DNA of 5,759 nt from Verrucomicrobiales bacterium (GTDB lineage: Bacteria; Verrucomicrobiota; Verrucomicrobiia; Verrucomicrobiales; DEV007): positions 1-5,759 of the forward strand of contig SLGN01000247.1 of NCBI GenBank assembly GCA_007123695.1. Reading direction: 5' to 3'. Both the position numbers and the translations under genes were made by a program. The notes under the pieces are model-generated. The model worked only from the letters and a program-made list of their open reading frames with translations, ran no database searches and was not told the origin of the DNA. Positions 1-5,288 of this stretch are shown in pieces (position 1 is the first letter of the stretch; each line of letters begins with the position of its first letter).

Positions 1-84
1 ACCCAAGCCGATCTCGACGCCAATCTCGATCCCAAGCCCGCGCCCAAGCCCAAGGGCGCCCCCAAAGGCGGTGCCAAGGGCTGA
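1..84 (+). CDS. C-terminal tail of an upstream protein (partial)
   Basis: An open frame runs from the first base to a TGA at 82-84 and encodes 27 residues. The last 17 residues are low-complexity, rich in Pro, Lys, Gly and Ala (DPKPAPKPKGAPKGGAKG). Such basic, proline-rich tails are common at the flexible ends of membrane-associated or nucleic-acid-binding proteins, but no domain is visible and no function can be given. Codon use matches the GC-rich genes in the window. The alternative is that this is non-coding sequence that happens to be open. The in-frame stop followed by a gene-sized spacer makes a real gene end somewhat more likely. Confidence 0.5.
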   Translation, partial: TQADLDANLDPKPAPKPKGAPKGGAKG

Positions 85-226
85 CGGGACTGCTTCGCGG
101 GAGGCTTCCGAACGTGGGTCCGAAAGATCGGCACGCGGACCGAACCCTGTTGGGTCCGAGACCAAACCGTGTCGCCCCCCACTCGCCGCGCTTGAAAACC
201 GGCGCGGAAGGAGCGACAATCGCCGC
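85..226. other. Intergenic region with GGTCCG/CGGACC inverted repeats
   Basis: This 142-bp spacer between the upstream gene end and the lipoprotein has no convincing gene. GGTCCG occurs at 117-122 and 153-158, both within an 8-bp direct repeat GGGTCCGA. Its complement CGGACC lies between them at 136-141, so either flanking copy can pair with it. Neither hairpin is followed by a T-run, so a classic intrinsic terminator is not supported. A second inverted repeat (186-207) sits just before the lipoprotein's ribosome binding site. Confidence 0.45.
186..207 (+). promoter_or_regulatory. Hairpin and weak promoter-like motif before the lipoprotein gene
   Basis: CCGCGC (186-191) and GCGCGG (202-207) form a perfect 6-bp GC stem with a 10-nt loop. 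The stem's last two bases are the first two of the Shine-Dalgarno sequence GGAAGGAG (206-213). The loop includes TTGAAA (192-197), a 5/6 match to a sigma-70 -35 box. GACAAT (215-220), a 4/6 match to a -10 box, follows after a 17-bp spacer. If that promoter were used, transcription would start almost at the ATG and leave out the Shine-Dalgarno sequence, so the two readings compete. Promoter rules vary between phyla, so this call is weak. Confidence 0.25.
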
Positions 227-538
227 ATGAAATTTGCCAGCCCCCTTGCGGCCCTCGCCGCCCTTTTCCTGGCCGCCCTTGTCTCGGGCGGATGCGCCTC
301 CATGGAGAAACGCACCCAGAAGCTCGCCCTCGGCATGAGCAAGGACCAGACGACCTCCCTGCTCGGCAGCGGCTACAAGCTCGTCGGAGCAAGGGAGACC
401 GCCGACGCCCGCAAGGCCGAAGTGATCAAATACGAGGATCCGAAATACGGCGACCTCCTGCTCTACTTCCGCGACAACAAGCTGGTGCAGTGGGGCGACA
501 TCCGCATCCTCGACAACATGCCCGAGTCGATCAACTGA
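227..538 (+). CDS. Small lipoprotein with BamE/SmpA-like motif
   Basis: This is a predicted 103-residue exported lipoprotein. The N-terminus is a lipoprotein signal peptide: MKF, a hydrophobic Ala/Leu stretch (about residues 4-19), then VSGGC with Cys23 as the likely lipidated residue. The lipobox is imperfect, with Ser at -3 instead of Leu. The mature protein starts Cys-Ala-Ser; the lack of Asp at +2 fits outer-membrane sorting by the Lol rule of Gram-negatives. The segment LGMSKDQTTSLLG (residues 35-47), followed by a short beta-rich part with YFRDNKLVQWGDI, resembles the SmpA/OmlA/BamE-like fold, in which such a motif opens the domain. Homology to BamE itself is not claimed. The ATG at 227 was chosen because it starts the signal peptide and follows GGAAGGAG (206-213), although the 13-nt spacing is long. 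A longer frame from a GTG at 71 gives an implausible N-terminus. The gene converges on the stress-protein gene with no spacer. Confidence 0.8.
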   Translation: MKFASPLAALAALFLAALVSGGCASMEKRTQKLALGMSKDQTTSLLGSGYKLVGARETADARKAEVIKYEDPKYGDLLLYFRDNKLVQWGDIRILDNMPESIN

Positions 539-542
539 TCAG
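535..542. other. Palindrome shared by two convergent stop codons
   Basis: The sequence CTGATCAG is an 8-bp palindrome. Its TGA at 536-538 stops the lipoprotein gene, and the complementary TGA (539-541, read on the minus strand) stops the universal stress protein gene. The genes meet tail to tail with no base between the stop codons. There is therefore no intergenic room for a terminator, and each transcript probably runs into the other gene. Confidence 0.85.
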
Positions 543-1393
543 TGCGAGAGCAACAGCGAAACGTCGCCCCTCTCGATCATCGTGCGGGTGAAGTTGCCGA
601 TGAAGAAATCGCGCAGCACGTTGCGCGAACGCATGCCGAGGACGAAGAGGTCCGTCTCGCGTTCCGACAGAACCCGCTCGAAGGCCTCGGCGACCGACTC
701 GGGCGCCGCCTCGCGGACGATCTTTTCATAACCGTGGTCCCGCAGCAGCAGCTCGGCGTTGCCGAGCAGGAAGTCGCTCTGCTCCTTCGTCTTCTCCGCC
801 GCGACGAGCAGGATCTCGGGATCGAAGGGAGACGCCACTCGGAGGAAGTCGTGCAGCGCCCGGGCCGAGCCCGTGCTGCCGTCGAAGGCGACCACCACCC
901 GCTCGAGCCGCTTCATGCCCGTGGCCGGGACCGCCACCACCGGAGTCGAGGTGTAGTCGAGCAGCCGGTGGAGAGAATCGCCCCGGTCGCCCCGGGTCTC
1001 GAAGTGGAAGGCCGTTTCGAGCCCCGCCACGACGAGATCGTGGAAGATCGAGGAAGCCATGAGCTTTTCCGCCGGGATGCCCTCATACTCGCTCTCGCGA
1101 TGGACCACGCCGGCCGCCTGGCAGAATTCCGAAGCCCGCTTCAGACAGTCGCGCAGGATGTGGTCGGCGTGCGCGATCTTCTTTTGCATCTCCTCGACCA
1201 TCAGAGGGTAGTAGGGACCGATCGCCGGAATCAGGCTCGCCCGGATCTCGTCGGAATCGAGCACGGCGACCGAGGAGACCGCGGAATTGTGGGCTTTGGC
1301 GAGAAAGCAGGCACTCTCGAGGGCGGCTTCGGCAAAGACGGAGGGATCGAGAGGAACGAGGATGCGGCGGATCGTGGATTTCATCGCCCACAT
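539..1393 (-). CDS. Universal stress protein with two UspA domains
   Basis: This is a 284-residue cytoplasmic protein made of two UspA-type domains in tandem, about twice the size of a single-domain Usp. Domain 1 begins RRILVPLD (residues 9-16) and ends near STPVVAVP (149-156). Domain 2 begins RVVVAFDGSTGSARAL (165-180) and ends near SLLLSH (279-284). UspA proteins bind ATP or act as stress and starvation factors. The ATP signature G-x2-G-x9-G-S/T is altered in domain 2: Gly253, then Ser256 in place of Gly, nine residues, Gly266, and Asn267 in place of Ser/Thr. Domain 1 keeps only AGLETAFHFETRGDRGDSLHRLL, with no intact signature. ATP binding is therefore uncertain. The start could be this ATG or the in-frame ATG at 1384 (MKSTIRRILVPLD), which fits the family better; neither has a clear Shine-Dalgarno sequence. 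It is transcribed divergently from the kinase operon and could share its regulatory region. Confidence 0.9.
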   Translation of the reverse strand: MWAMKSTIRRILVPLDPSVFAEAALESACFLAKAHNSAVSSVAVLDSDEIRASLIPAIGPYYPLMVEEMQKKIAHADHILRDCLKRASEFCQAAGVVHRESEYEGIPAEKLMASSIFHDLVVAGLETAFHFETRGDRGDSLHRLLDYTSTPVVAVPATGMKRLERVVVAFDGSTGSARALHDFLRVASPFDPEILLVAAEKTKEQSDFLLGNAELLLRDHGYEKIVREAAPESVAEAFERVLSERETDLFVLGMRSRNVLRDFFIGNFTRTMIERGDVSLLLSH

Positions 1394-1532
1394 ATTTGCA
1401 CATTCCCGGGCATTTGCTCAAGCATCTCTTGCTCTCGACTGGGCACGGCTTGCTCTGAATTCGGCGGGAGCTTGCTACAAAGGGCAAAGGAGGAGAGATT
1501 GGCCGCTCTGTTTCTCCAACCTTTTCCAGAAG
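1394..1532. promoter_or_regulatory. Divergent regulatory region with CTTGCT repeats
   Basis: This region separates the stress-protein gene from the kinase operon and should hold promoters for both. CTTGCTCT occurs at 1428-1435 and 1449-1456, exactly 21 bp apart. A third related copy, CTTGCTAC, is at 1471-1478, and TTGCTC also occurs at 1414-1419. Repeats spaced by two helical turns can be binding sites for a dimeric or oligomeric regulator, but coincidence is possible. TGCTACAAA (1473-1481) resembles an extended -10 element (4/6 match to TATAAT plus a TG) for the operon; no good -35 is seen at standard spacing. No convincing promoter was found for the minus-strand gene. Confidence 0.4.
1486..1493 (+). 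promoter_or_regulatory. Strong Shine-Dalgarno sequence, displaced from the kinase start
   Basis: AAAGGAGG is the best ribosome-binding match in the window, yet it ends 39 nt before the kinase ATG at 1533, and no in-frame start codon lies between. At a normal distance (5 nt) is a TTG at 1499 that opens an 18-codon frame, reading as MAALFLQPFPEDDGRCQR if initiated with Met and ending with TGA at 1553-1555. That frame overlaps the kinase start by 23 nt, so it could be a leader peptide that couples translation to the kinase. Confidence 0.4.
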
Positions 1533-2741
1533 ATGACGGACGGTGCCAACGATGAATTCGAGGCCCTGCAGGCGCGGGTGCGGGAGCTCGAGGAGCGCCT
1601 TGAGTCCCGCGCCTCGGAAGAGACCTTTCGCCTCGTCGTCGAGACCGCCCCCTACGGCATGGTCGTCGCCGACGCGTCGGGCAGCATCGTGCTGTGCAAT
1701 CCGCAGGCCGAACGGATGTTCGGATACACCACCGAGCAACTCCTCGCCGCGAGGATCGAGGATCTCGTGCCGCCCCGCTTCCGATCCGCCCATCCGAGAC
1801 TGCGCCAAACCTTCCACGAAGATCCAGTCCATCGACCCATGGGGGCGGGCCGCGACCTCCTCGCCTGCCGCCGCAACGGGAGCGAATTTCCCATCGAGAT
1901 CGCGCTGACACCCCTGCCGCGGTCGGAAGGGCTGCTGGTGCTGGCCACCATCGTCGACATCACCTCCCGGAAACGCGGCGAAGAGGAACTCCTGCGCTAT
2001 TCCCGGCGTCTTGAGCAGAGCAACGCCGAACTCGAAAGCTTCGCCTCGATCGCCTCCCATGATCTGCAGGAGCCGCTGCGCAAAATCCGCATGATGGGGG
2101 AACGCCTCGCCGGCCTCTGCGAGGCCGAACTCGGCGAACAAGGCCGCGACTATCTCGACAGGATGATCCGCGCCGGCGACAACATGCATCGCCTCGTGCG
2201 CGACCTGCTCGAGTTCTCCAGAGTGGGGATGCGACAGCAAAGCTTCCGCCTCCTCCCTCTCGGCACGGCTCTCGGGGAGGCGCTTGCGGCACTCGAGCTT
2301 CTCATCGAGGAGACCGGCGCCGAAATTCGCGCGGGGGAACTCCCCTCCGCCGAGGTCGAAGAAACTCAAATGGTCCAGCTTTTCCAGAACCTCGTTGGAA
2401 ACGCCCTGAAATTCCGCCGGGAAGGAGTCTCTCCCATCGTCGAGGTGAGAGGATCCGTCGAGACCGGAGCCACGGGCGAAAGGGTCCGGATCGAAGTCGC
2501 CGACAACGGCATCGGATTCGACCCCCGCTACGGCGAGCGCATTTTCCAGATTTTTCAGCGCCTCCACGGCAAGGGCAAATACGGAGGCACCGGCATCGGC
2601 CTGGCCATCTGCAAAAAAATCGTCGACAACCACGAAGGCCGCATCCAGGCCTCCGCCGAACCCGGCGAAGGCTCCGTCTTCGTGGTCGATCTGCCCTTGC
2701 GCAAAAGGCGCCAATTCGATACCGACAGCGATCCGAAATGA
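1533..2741 (+). CDS. Soluble PAS-domain histidine kinase (Cph1-like catalytic core)
   Basis: This is a 402-residue sensor kinase with no membrane segment, so it probably acts in the cytoplasm. An N-terminal coiled coil (about residues 8-30) is followed by a PAS sensor (about 31-145) ending in IVDITSRKR, a linker helix, and a HisKA dimerization domain with the box SHDLQEPL, where His176 is the predicted autophosphorylated residue. The ATPase domain has N box QNLVGNAL (285-292), G1 DNGIG (324-328), FQIFQRLH (338-345) and G2 GGTGIGL (351-357), so it looks catalytically intact. SHDLQEPL is typical of phytochrome-type kinases such as Cph1, whose partner is an Rcp1-type regulator; the next gene encodes just such a protein. 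In the PAS domain, His87 and Arg107 have the 20-residue spacing of haem-sensing residues in FixL. The ATG at 1533 is the best start, but it lacks its own Shine-Dalgarno sequence. An upstream ATG at 1362, preceded by GAGG, would add 57 residues without recognisable features and would overlap the stress gene. Its stop overlaps the next start (ATGA). Confidence 0.92.
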   Translation: MTDGANDEFEALQARVRELEERLESRASEETFRLVVETAPYGMVVADASGSIVLCNPQAERMFGYTTEQLLAARIEDLVPPRFRSAHPRLRQTFHEDPVHRPMGAGRDLLACRRNGSEFPIEIALTPLPRSEGLLVLATIVDITSRKRGEEELLRYSRRLEQSNAELESFASIASHDLQEPLRKIRMMGERLAGLCEAELGEQGRDYLDRMIRAGDNMHRLVRDLLEFSRVGMRQQSFRLLPLGTALGEALAALELLIEETGAEIRAGELPSAEVEETQMVQLFQNLVGNALKFRREGVSPIVEVRGSVETGATGERVRIEVADNGIGFDPRYGERIFQIFQRLHGKGKYGGTGIGLAICKKIVDNHEGRIQASAEPGEGSVFVVDLPLRKRRQFDTDSDPK

Positions 2742-3190
2742 ACCGAGAATGCATCCTCATGATGGCCGACGACGATCCCGACGACCGGGAGTTCGTCCGC
2801 GAAGCTTTTGAAGAAAGCGGATTCCGCGGAGAGTTCCGCTACGTCGACGACGGCGCCGCACTCCTCGACTACCTCGCCTTGGCAAGAGACTCGGGACGCC
2901 GTGGCGCACACCCCATACCCGACCTCATCCTCCTCGACCTCAACATGCCCAGAATCGATGGGCACGAAGCCCTCAAGCGCATCAAGTCCGACGAACGCCT
3001 GCGCCGCATTCCCATCGTCGTGCTCAGCACCACCGAATCGCAGACCGACGTCGAACGGACCTACGACGAGGGAGTGAACTCCTTCATCACCAAACCCGCG
3101 AGCTTCGCCGAACTCGTCGAGATGGCGAAGCGGCTGAAGATCTACTGGCTCGAGCTGGTGAAGCTCCCCGGCGAGACCGCTGCGCGATGA
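2738..3190 (+). CDS. Rcp1-like single-domain response regulator
   Basis: This is a 150-residue stand-alone receiver protein with no output domain, so it should work by protein contact or as a phosphate carrier. It shows every key receiver residue: the acidic pocket Asp11-Asp13, the phospho-acceptor Asp67 in LLDLNMP, Thr98 in VVLSTTE, and Lys119 in ITKP. The long insertion between beta-2 and beta-3 (about residues 44-60) and the C-terminal YWLELVKLP (near residues 135-143) are features of the Rcp1/CheY-like group. Rcp1 is the partner of the cyanobacterial phytochrome Cph1. By position and by the type of kinase before it, it is the likely partner of the upstream PAS kinase. Its ATG overlaps the kinase stop as ATGA and has no clear Shine-Dalgarno sequence, so it is probably translated by coupling. 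The closing TGA overlaps the next start in the same way. Confidence 0.93.
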   Translation: MNRECILMMADDDPDDREFVREAFEESGFRGEFRYVDDGAALLDYLALARDSGRRGAHPIPDLILLDLNMPRIDGHEALKRIKSDERLRRIPIVVLSTTESQTDVERTYDEGVNSFITKPASFAELVEMAKRLKIYWLELVKLPGETAAR

Positions 3191-4569
3191 ACGACTCCAT
3201 CATACGGGTGCTGCTCATCGACGACGACGAGGACGAATTCATCCTTCACCGAGATCTTTTCGCCGAGATTTCCCGGGCGTGCTACGAGCTAGACTGGACC
3301 GCCGACTACGACGTGGGGCTCGCCGACCTCGCCGCCGGCTGGCACGACGCCTACCTCATCGACTACCGGCTCGGCGAGCGCACCGGCATCGACCTCCTCC
3401 GCGAGATGCAGCGCGCCGGCACCGACCGGGCCATGATCGTCCTCACCGGCCAGACCGACGAAGCCGTCGATCTTTCGGCCATGGAGTCGGGTGCCTCCGA
3501 CTACCTCGTCAAAGGCGAGACCGCCGCCACCGATCTCGAGAGGACGATCCGCTACGCGATCGAACGATGCCGCACCCAGAGCCGGCTTCGCTTCCAAGCG
3601 GAAATCCTGCGGAACGTCCACGACGCCGTTTTCTACGTCACCTCCGAAGGAACCGTTCGCGAGTGGAACGAGGGCGCCGTGAGGATCTTCGGCCTCAGTG
3701 AAGCCGAAGCCCTAGGAAGACCACTCGCCGAAATCTGCCCCCATACCGGCGTGCACCCCTTTTCCGAACGAATCGTCCCAGCAGTGAAGAAATCGGGCGT
3801 GGCCGAGGAAGTCGTCCACTGCCGCCTCGGTAACGGTCGCGACGTCTACGTGCGCGCCAAAGTCACGCGGATGAACCTTCGCGGCGAAGAAGGCTACGTC
3901 TTCTGCGCCAGCGACATCACCAAGGAAAAACTCCTCGAGTCCGAAATCGTGCGAATCAGCGAAAACGAACAGCGCCGCATCGGACAGGACATCCACGACG
4001 ACCTCTGCTCGCAGCTCTCCGGGATCGGCTGCATGACCAAGGTTCTCGAGAACCGCCTCGGCGAGCGTTGTCCGGAAGAGGCGACCGCCCTGGCGGAGAT
4101 CACGGTCATGGTGGCACAAGCCGGCACGCGGGCGCGGGAAATCGCCAAGGGCCTCGTCCCCGCCGTATTGGAGACGCAAGGTCTCGCCTCGGCGCTCCGC
4201 GACCTCGCCCAGCAAAAACGCGAACTCATCGGAGTGAACTGCGTCGCCGCAGTCGAGGAAGATCCCCGCATCGAGGGACTCTCGGATGGAATCTCCATCC
4301 AGATCTACCGCATCGCGCAGGAAGCCGTGACCAATGCCATCCGTCATAGCGACGCCGAGGTCATCGACATCTCCCTCGGCGTTTTCGAAGGCAAGCTGGA
4401 ACTCCGCATCCGCGACGACGGCAGGGGCATGTCCCGCGAGCCCTCCGCAAATGGTCTAGGCCTCATGACGATGCAGCGCCGCGCCGAAATGATCGACGCG
4501 GAATTCGGCCTTCGCGCCTCGCCCGGCGGCGGAACCGAAATCCGGTGCTCCCTCCCCCTCGAAACATGA
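3187..4569 (+). CDS. REC-PAS-HisKA_3 hybrid sensor kinase (NarX-type core)
   Basis: This is a 460-residue soluble kinase with no membrane segment. The receiver domain (about 1-128) has the acidic pocket Asp12-Asp14, phospho-acceptor Asp59 (LIDYRLG), Thr87 (VLTG) and Lys109 in YLVKGE; the Lys-Gly pair replaces the usual Lys-Pro, a known variation. A PAS domain follows (about 137-247, ending ASDITKEK). Next comes a HisKA_3 domain with EQRRIGQDIHDDLCSQLSG, in which His270 is the predicted phosphorylation site. The ATPase domain has EAVTNAIRHS (379-388), DDGRG (410-414), GLGL (423-426) and GGGTEIRCSLPL (447-458). HisKA_3 kinases normally pair with NarL/LuxR-type regulators, and one follows directly. 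An N-terminal receiver implies that another kinase controls this one; the kinase two genes upstream is the obvious candidate. Starts and stops overlap both neighbours (ATGA), with no separate Shine-Dalgarno sequence. It is not a classic hybrid, since the receiver is N-terminal rather than C-terminal. Confidence 0.93.
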   Translation: MNDSIIRVLLIDDDEDEFILHRDLFAEISRACYELDWTADYDVGLADLAAGWHDAYLIDYRLGERTGIDLLREMQRAGTDRAMIVLTGQTDEAVDLSAMESGASDYLVKGETAATDLERTIRYAIERCRTQSRLRFQAEILRNVHDAVFYVTSEGTVREWNEGAVRIFGLSEAEALGRPLAEICPHTGVHPFSERIVPAVKKSGVAEEVVHCRLGNGRDVYVRAKVTRMNLRGEEGYVFCASDITKEKLLESEIVRISENEQRRIGQDIHDDLCSQLSGIGCMTKVLENRLGERCPEEATALAEITVMVAQAGTRAREIAKGLVPAVLETQGLASALRDLAQQKRELIGVNCVAAVEEDPRIEGLSDGISIQIYRIAQEAVTNAIRHSDAEVIDISLGVFEGKLELRIRDDGRGMSREPSANGLGLMTMQRRAEMIDAEFGLRASPGGGTEIRCSLPLET

Positions 4570-5219
4570 ACGATACCCGACCAGCAAAAATCGTTGTCGT
4601 CGACGACCATCCGATCATGCGCATGGGACTCCGCCAGCTTCTCGAATCGGCCCCAACCCTGCAAGTCTGCGGCGAAGCCGGATCCCACGAAGAAGCCCTG
4701 CGGATCATCGAGGAAAACAAGCCCGTCGATCTCGTCGTCGTCGACATATCCCTTCCCGACCGCGGAGGACTCGAGCTCATCCGCGACTTGAAAGTGAGCG
4801 ATCCGGCAATCCGGACCCTCGTCGTCTCCTCCCACGACGAAAAGGTCTACGCCGAGCGGGTCCTCAGAGCCGGCGGACGCGGCTACTTGATGAAGGACCG
4901 CGCCCCGGAGCAGCTCCTCGCGGCAATTGAAGAGGTGCGCCGCGGCGGCGTCTTTCTCAGCCCGGCAATGACCTCGCGCCTCATGGAAACTCTCGCCGGA
5001 CGTCGCTCCGACTCCCCAGTCGCAGGCTTGACCGACCGTGAGCTCGAAGTCTTCCGCGCCATCGGCGAGGGAAGAAGCTCGCGCGAAATCTCCGGACAGC
5101 TCGGGGTCAGCATCCGCACGATCGACGCCCACCGGGCCCACATCAAAGACAAGCTCGGCCTGCGCGATGCCACCGAACTTTCCTACGAAGCCATCCGCTG
5201 GGTCGAATCGCAGGCCTGA
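4566..5219 (+). CDS. NarL/LuxR-family response regulator (transcription factor)
   Basis: This is a 217-residue two-domain DNA-binding regulator and the output of the operon. The receiver (about 1-120) has Asp13-Asp14, phospho-acceptor Asp60 (VVVDISLP), Ser88 (VVSSH) and Lys110 (YLMKD). The C-terminal LuxR-type helix-turn-helix (about 154-214) begins LTDRELEVFRAIGEG and contains SREISGQLGVSIRTIDAHR, the recognition region, followed by IKDKLGL. Its likely partner is the HisKA_3 kinase just upstream, because that class and NarL-type regulators normally work together. The start at 4566 was chosen over an in-frame ATG at 4545. It forms an ATGA overlap like the other junctions and puts MNDTRPAKIVVVDDHP at the N-terminus; the longer form would only add MLPPPRN. 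It is the last gene of the operon. Targets are unknown; autoregulation and control of the divergent stress gene are reasonable guesses. Confidence 0.95.
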   Translation: MNDTRPAKIVVVDDHPIMRMGLRQLLESAPTLQVCGEAGSHEEALRIIEENKPVDLVVVDISLPDRGGLELIRDLKVSDPAIRTLVVSSHDEKVYAERVLRAGGRGYLMKDRAPEQLLAAIEEVRRGGVFLSPAMTSRLMETLAGRRSDSPVAGLTDRELEVFRAIGEGRSSREISGQLGVSIRTIDAHRAHIKDKLGLRDATELSYEAIRWVESQA

Positions 5220-5243
5220 ACGGACCCTGCCTTGCCTACCGTC

Positions 5244-5262
5244 GGCTCGAGTCTCCCGAGCC
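5244..5262. other. GC-rich stem-loop between convergent genes
   Basis: GGCTCG (5244-5249) and CGAGCC (5257-5262) form a 6-bp stem with a 7-nt loop in the 69-bp gap between the regulator stop (5219) and the stop of the minus-strand gene (5289). It could help end transcription from either side, but neither strand has a T-run after it, so it is not a standard intrinsic terminator. A REP-like palindrome belonging to the neighbouring transposase-like gene is another possibility. Confidence 0.35.
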
Positions 5263-5288
5263 CCTCGCGCCGCCAGCCTCGGCTCCTT

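Noticed and set aside
71..226. N-terminal extension of the lipoprotein from the GTG at 71
   Set aside because: It would bury the signal peptide behind 52 residues of Arg/Ser/Glu-rich sequence and overlap the upstream gene's tail; the ATG at 227 begins a proper lipoprotein signal.
1362..1532. 57-residue N-terminal extension of the first kinase from the ATG at 1362
   Set aside because: Although GAGG precedes this ATG, the added residues show no domain or membrane helix and read antisense through the start of the stress gene. Kept only as a low-probability alternative.
542..1555. A 337-codon plus-strand open frame over the stress-protein gene
   Set aside because: It is the mirror of the UspA coding sequence, is rich in Arg, Glu and His, has no domain, and ends in the small frame after the Shine-Dalgarno site. 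Only its last 18 codons are considered, as a possible leader.
1083..2714. A 543-codon minus-strand open frame antisense to the kinase gene and the stress gene start
   Set aside because: The sense strand encodes a complete PAS kinase with all motifs, while the antisense protein has no recognisable domain. Long antisense frames are expected from the GC-rich codon pattern.
3712..4347. A 211-codon minus-strand frame inside the REC-PAS-HisKA_3 kinase
   Set aside because: Shadow of a well-supported kinase; no domain and no ribosome binding site.
4596..4607. 12-bp palindrome GTCGTCGACGAC
   Set aside because: It is simply the codons for Val-Val-Asp-Asp at the receiver's acidic pocket, not an operator.
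4344..5141. A 265-codon minus-strand frame opposite the NarL-type regulator
   Set aside because: Shadow of an intact regulator; the protein has no recognisable motif.
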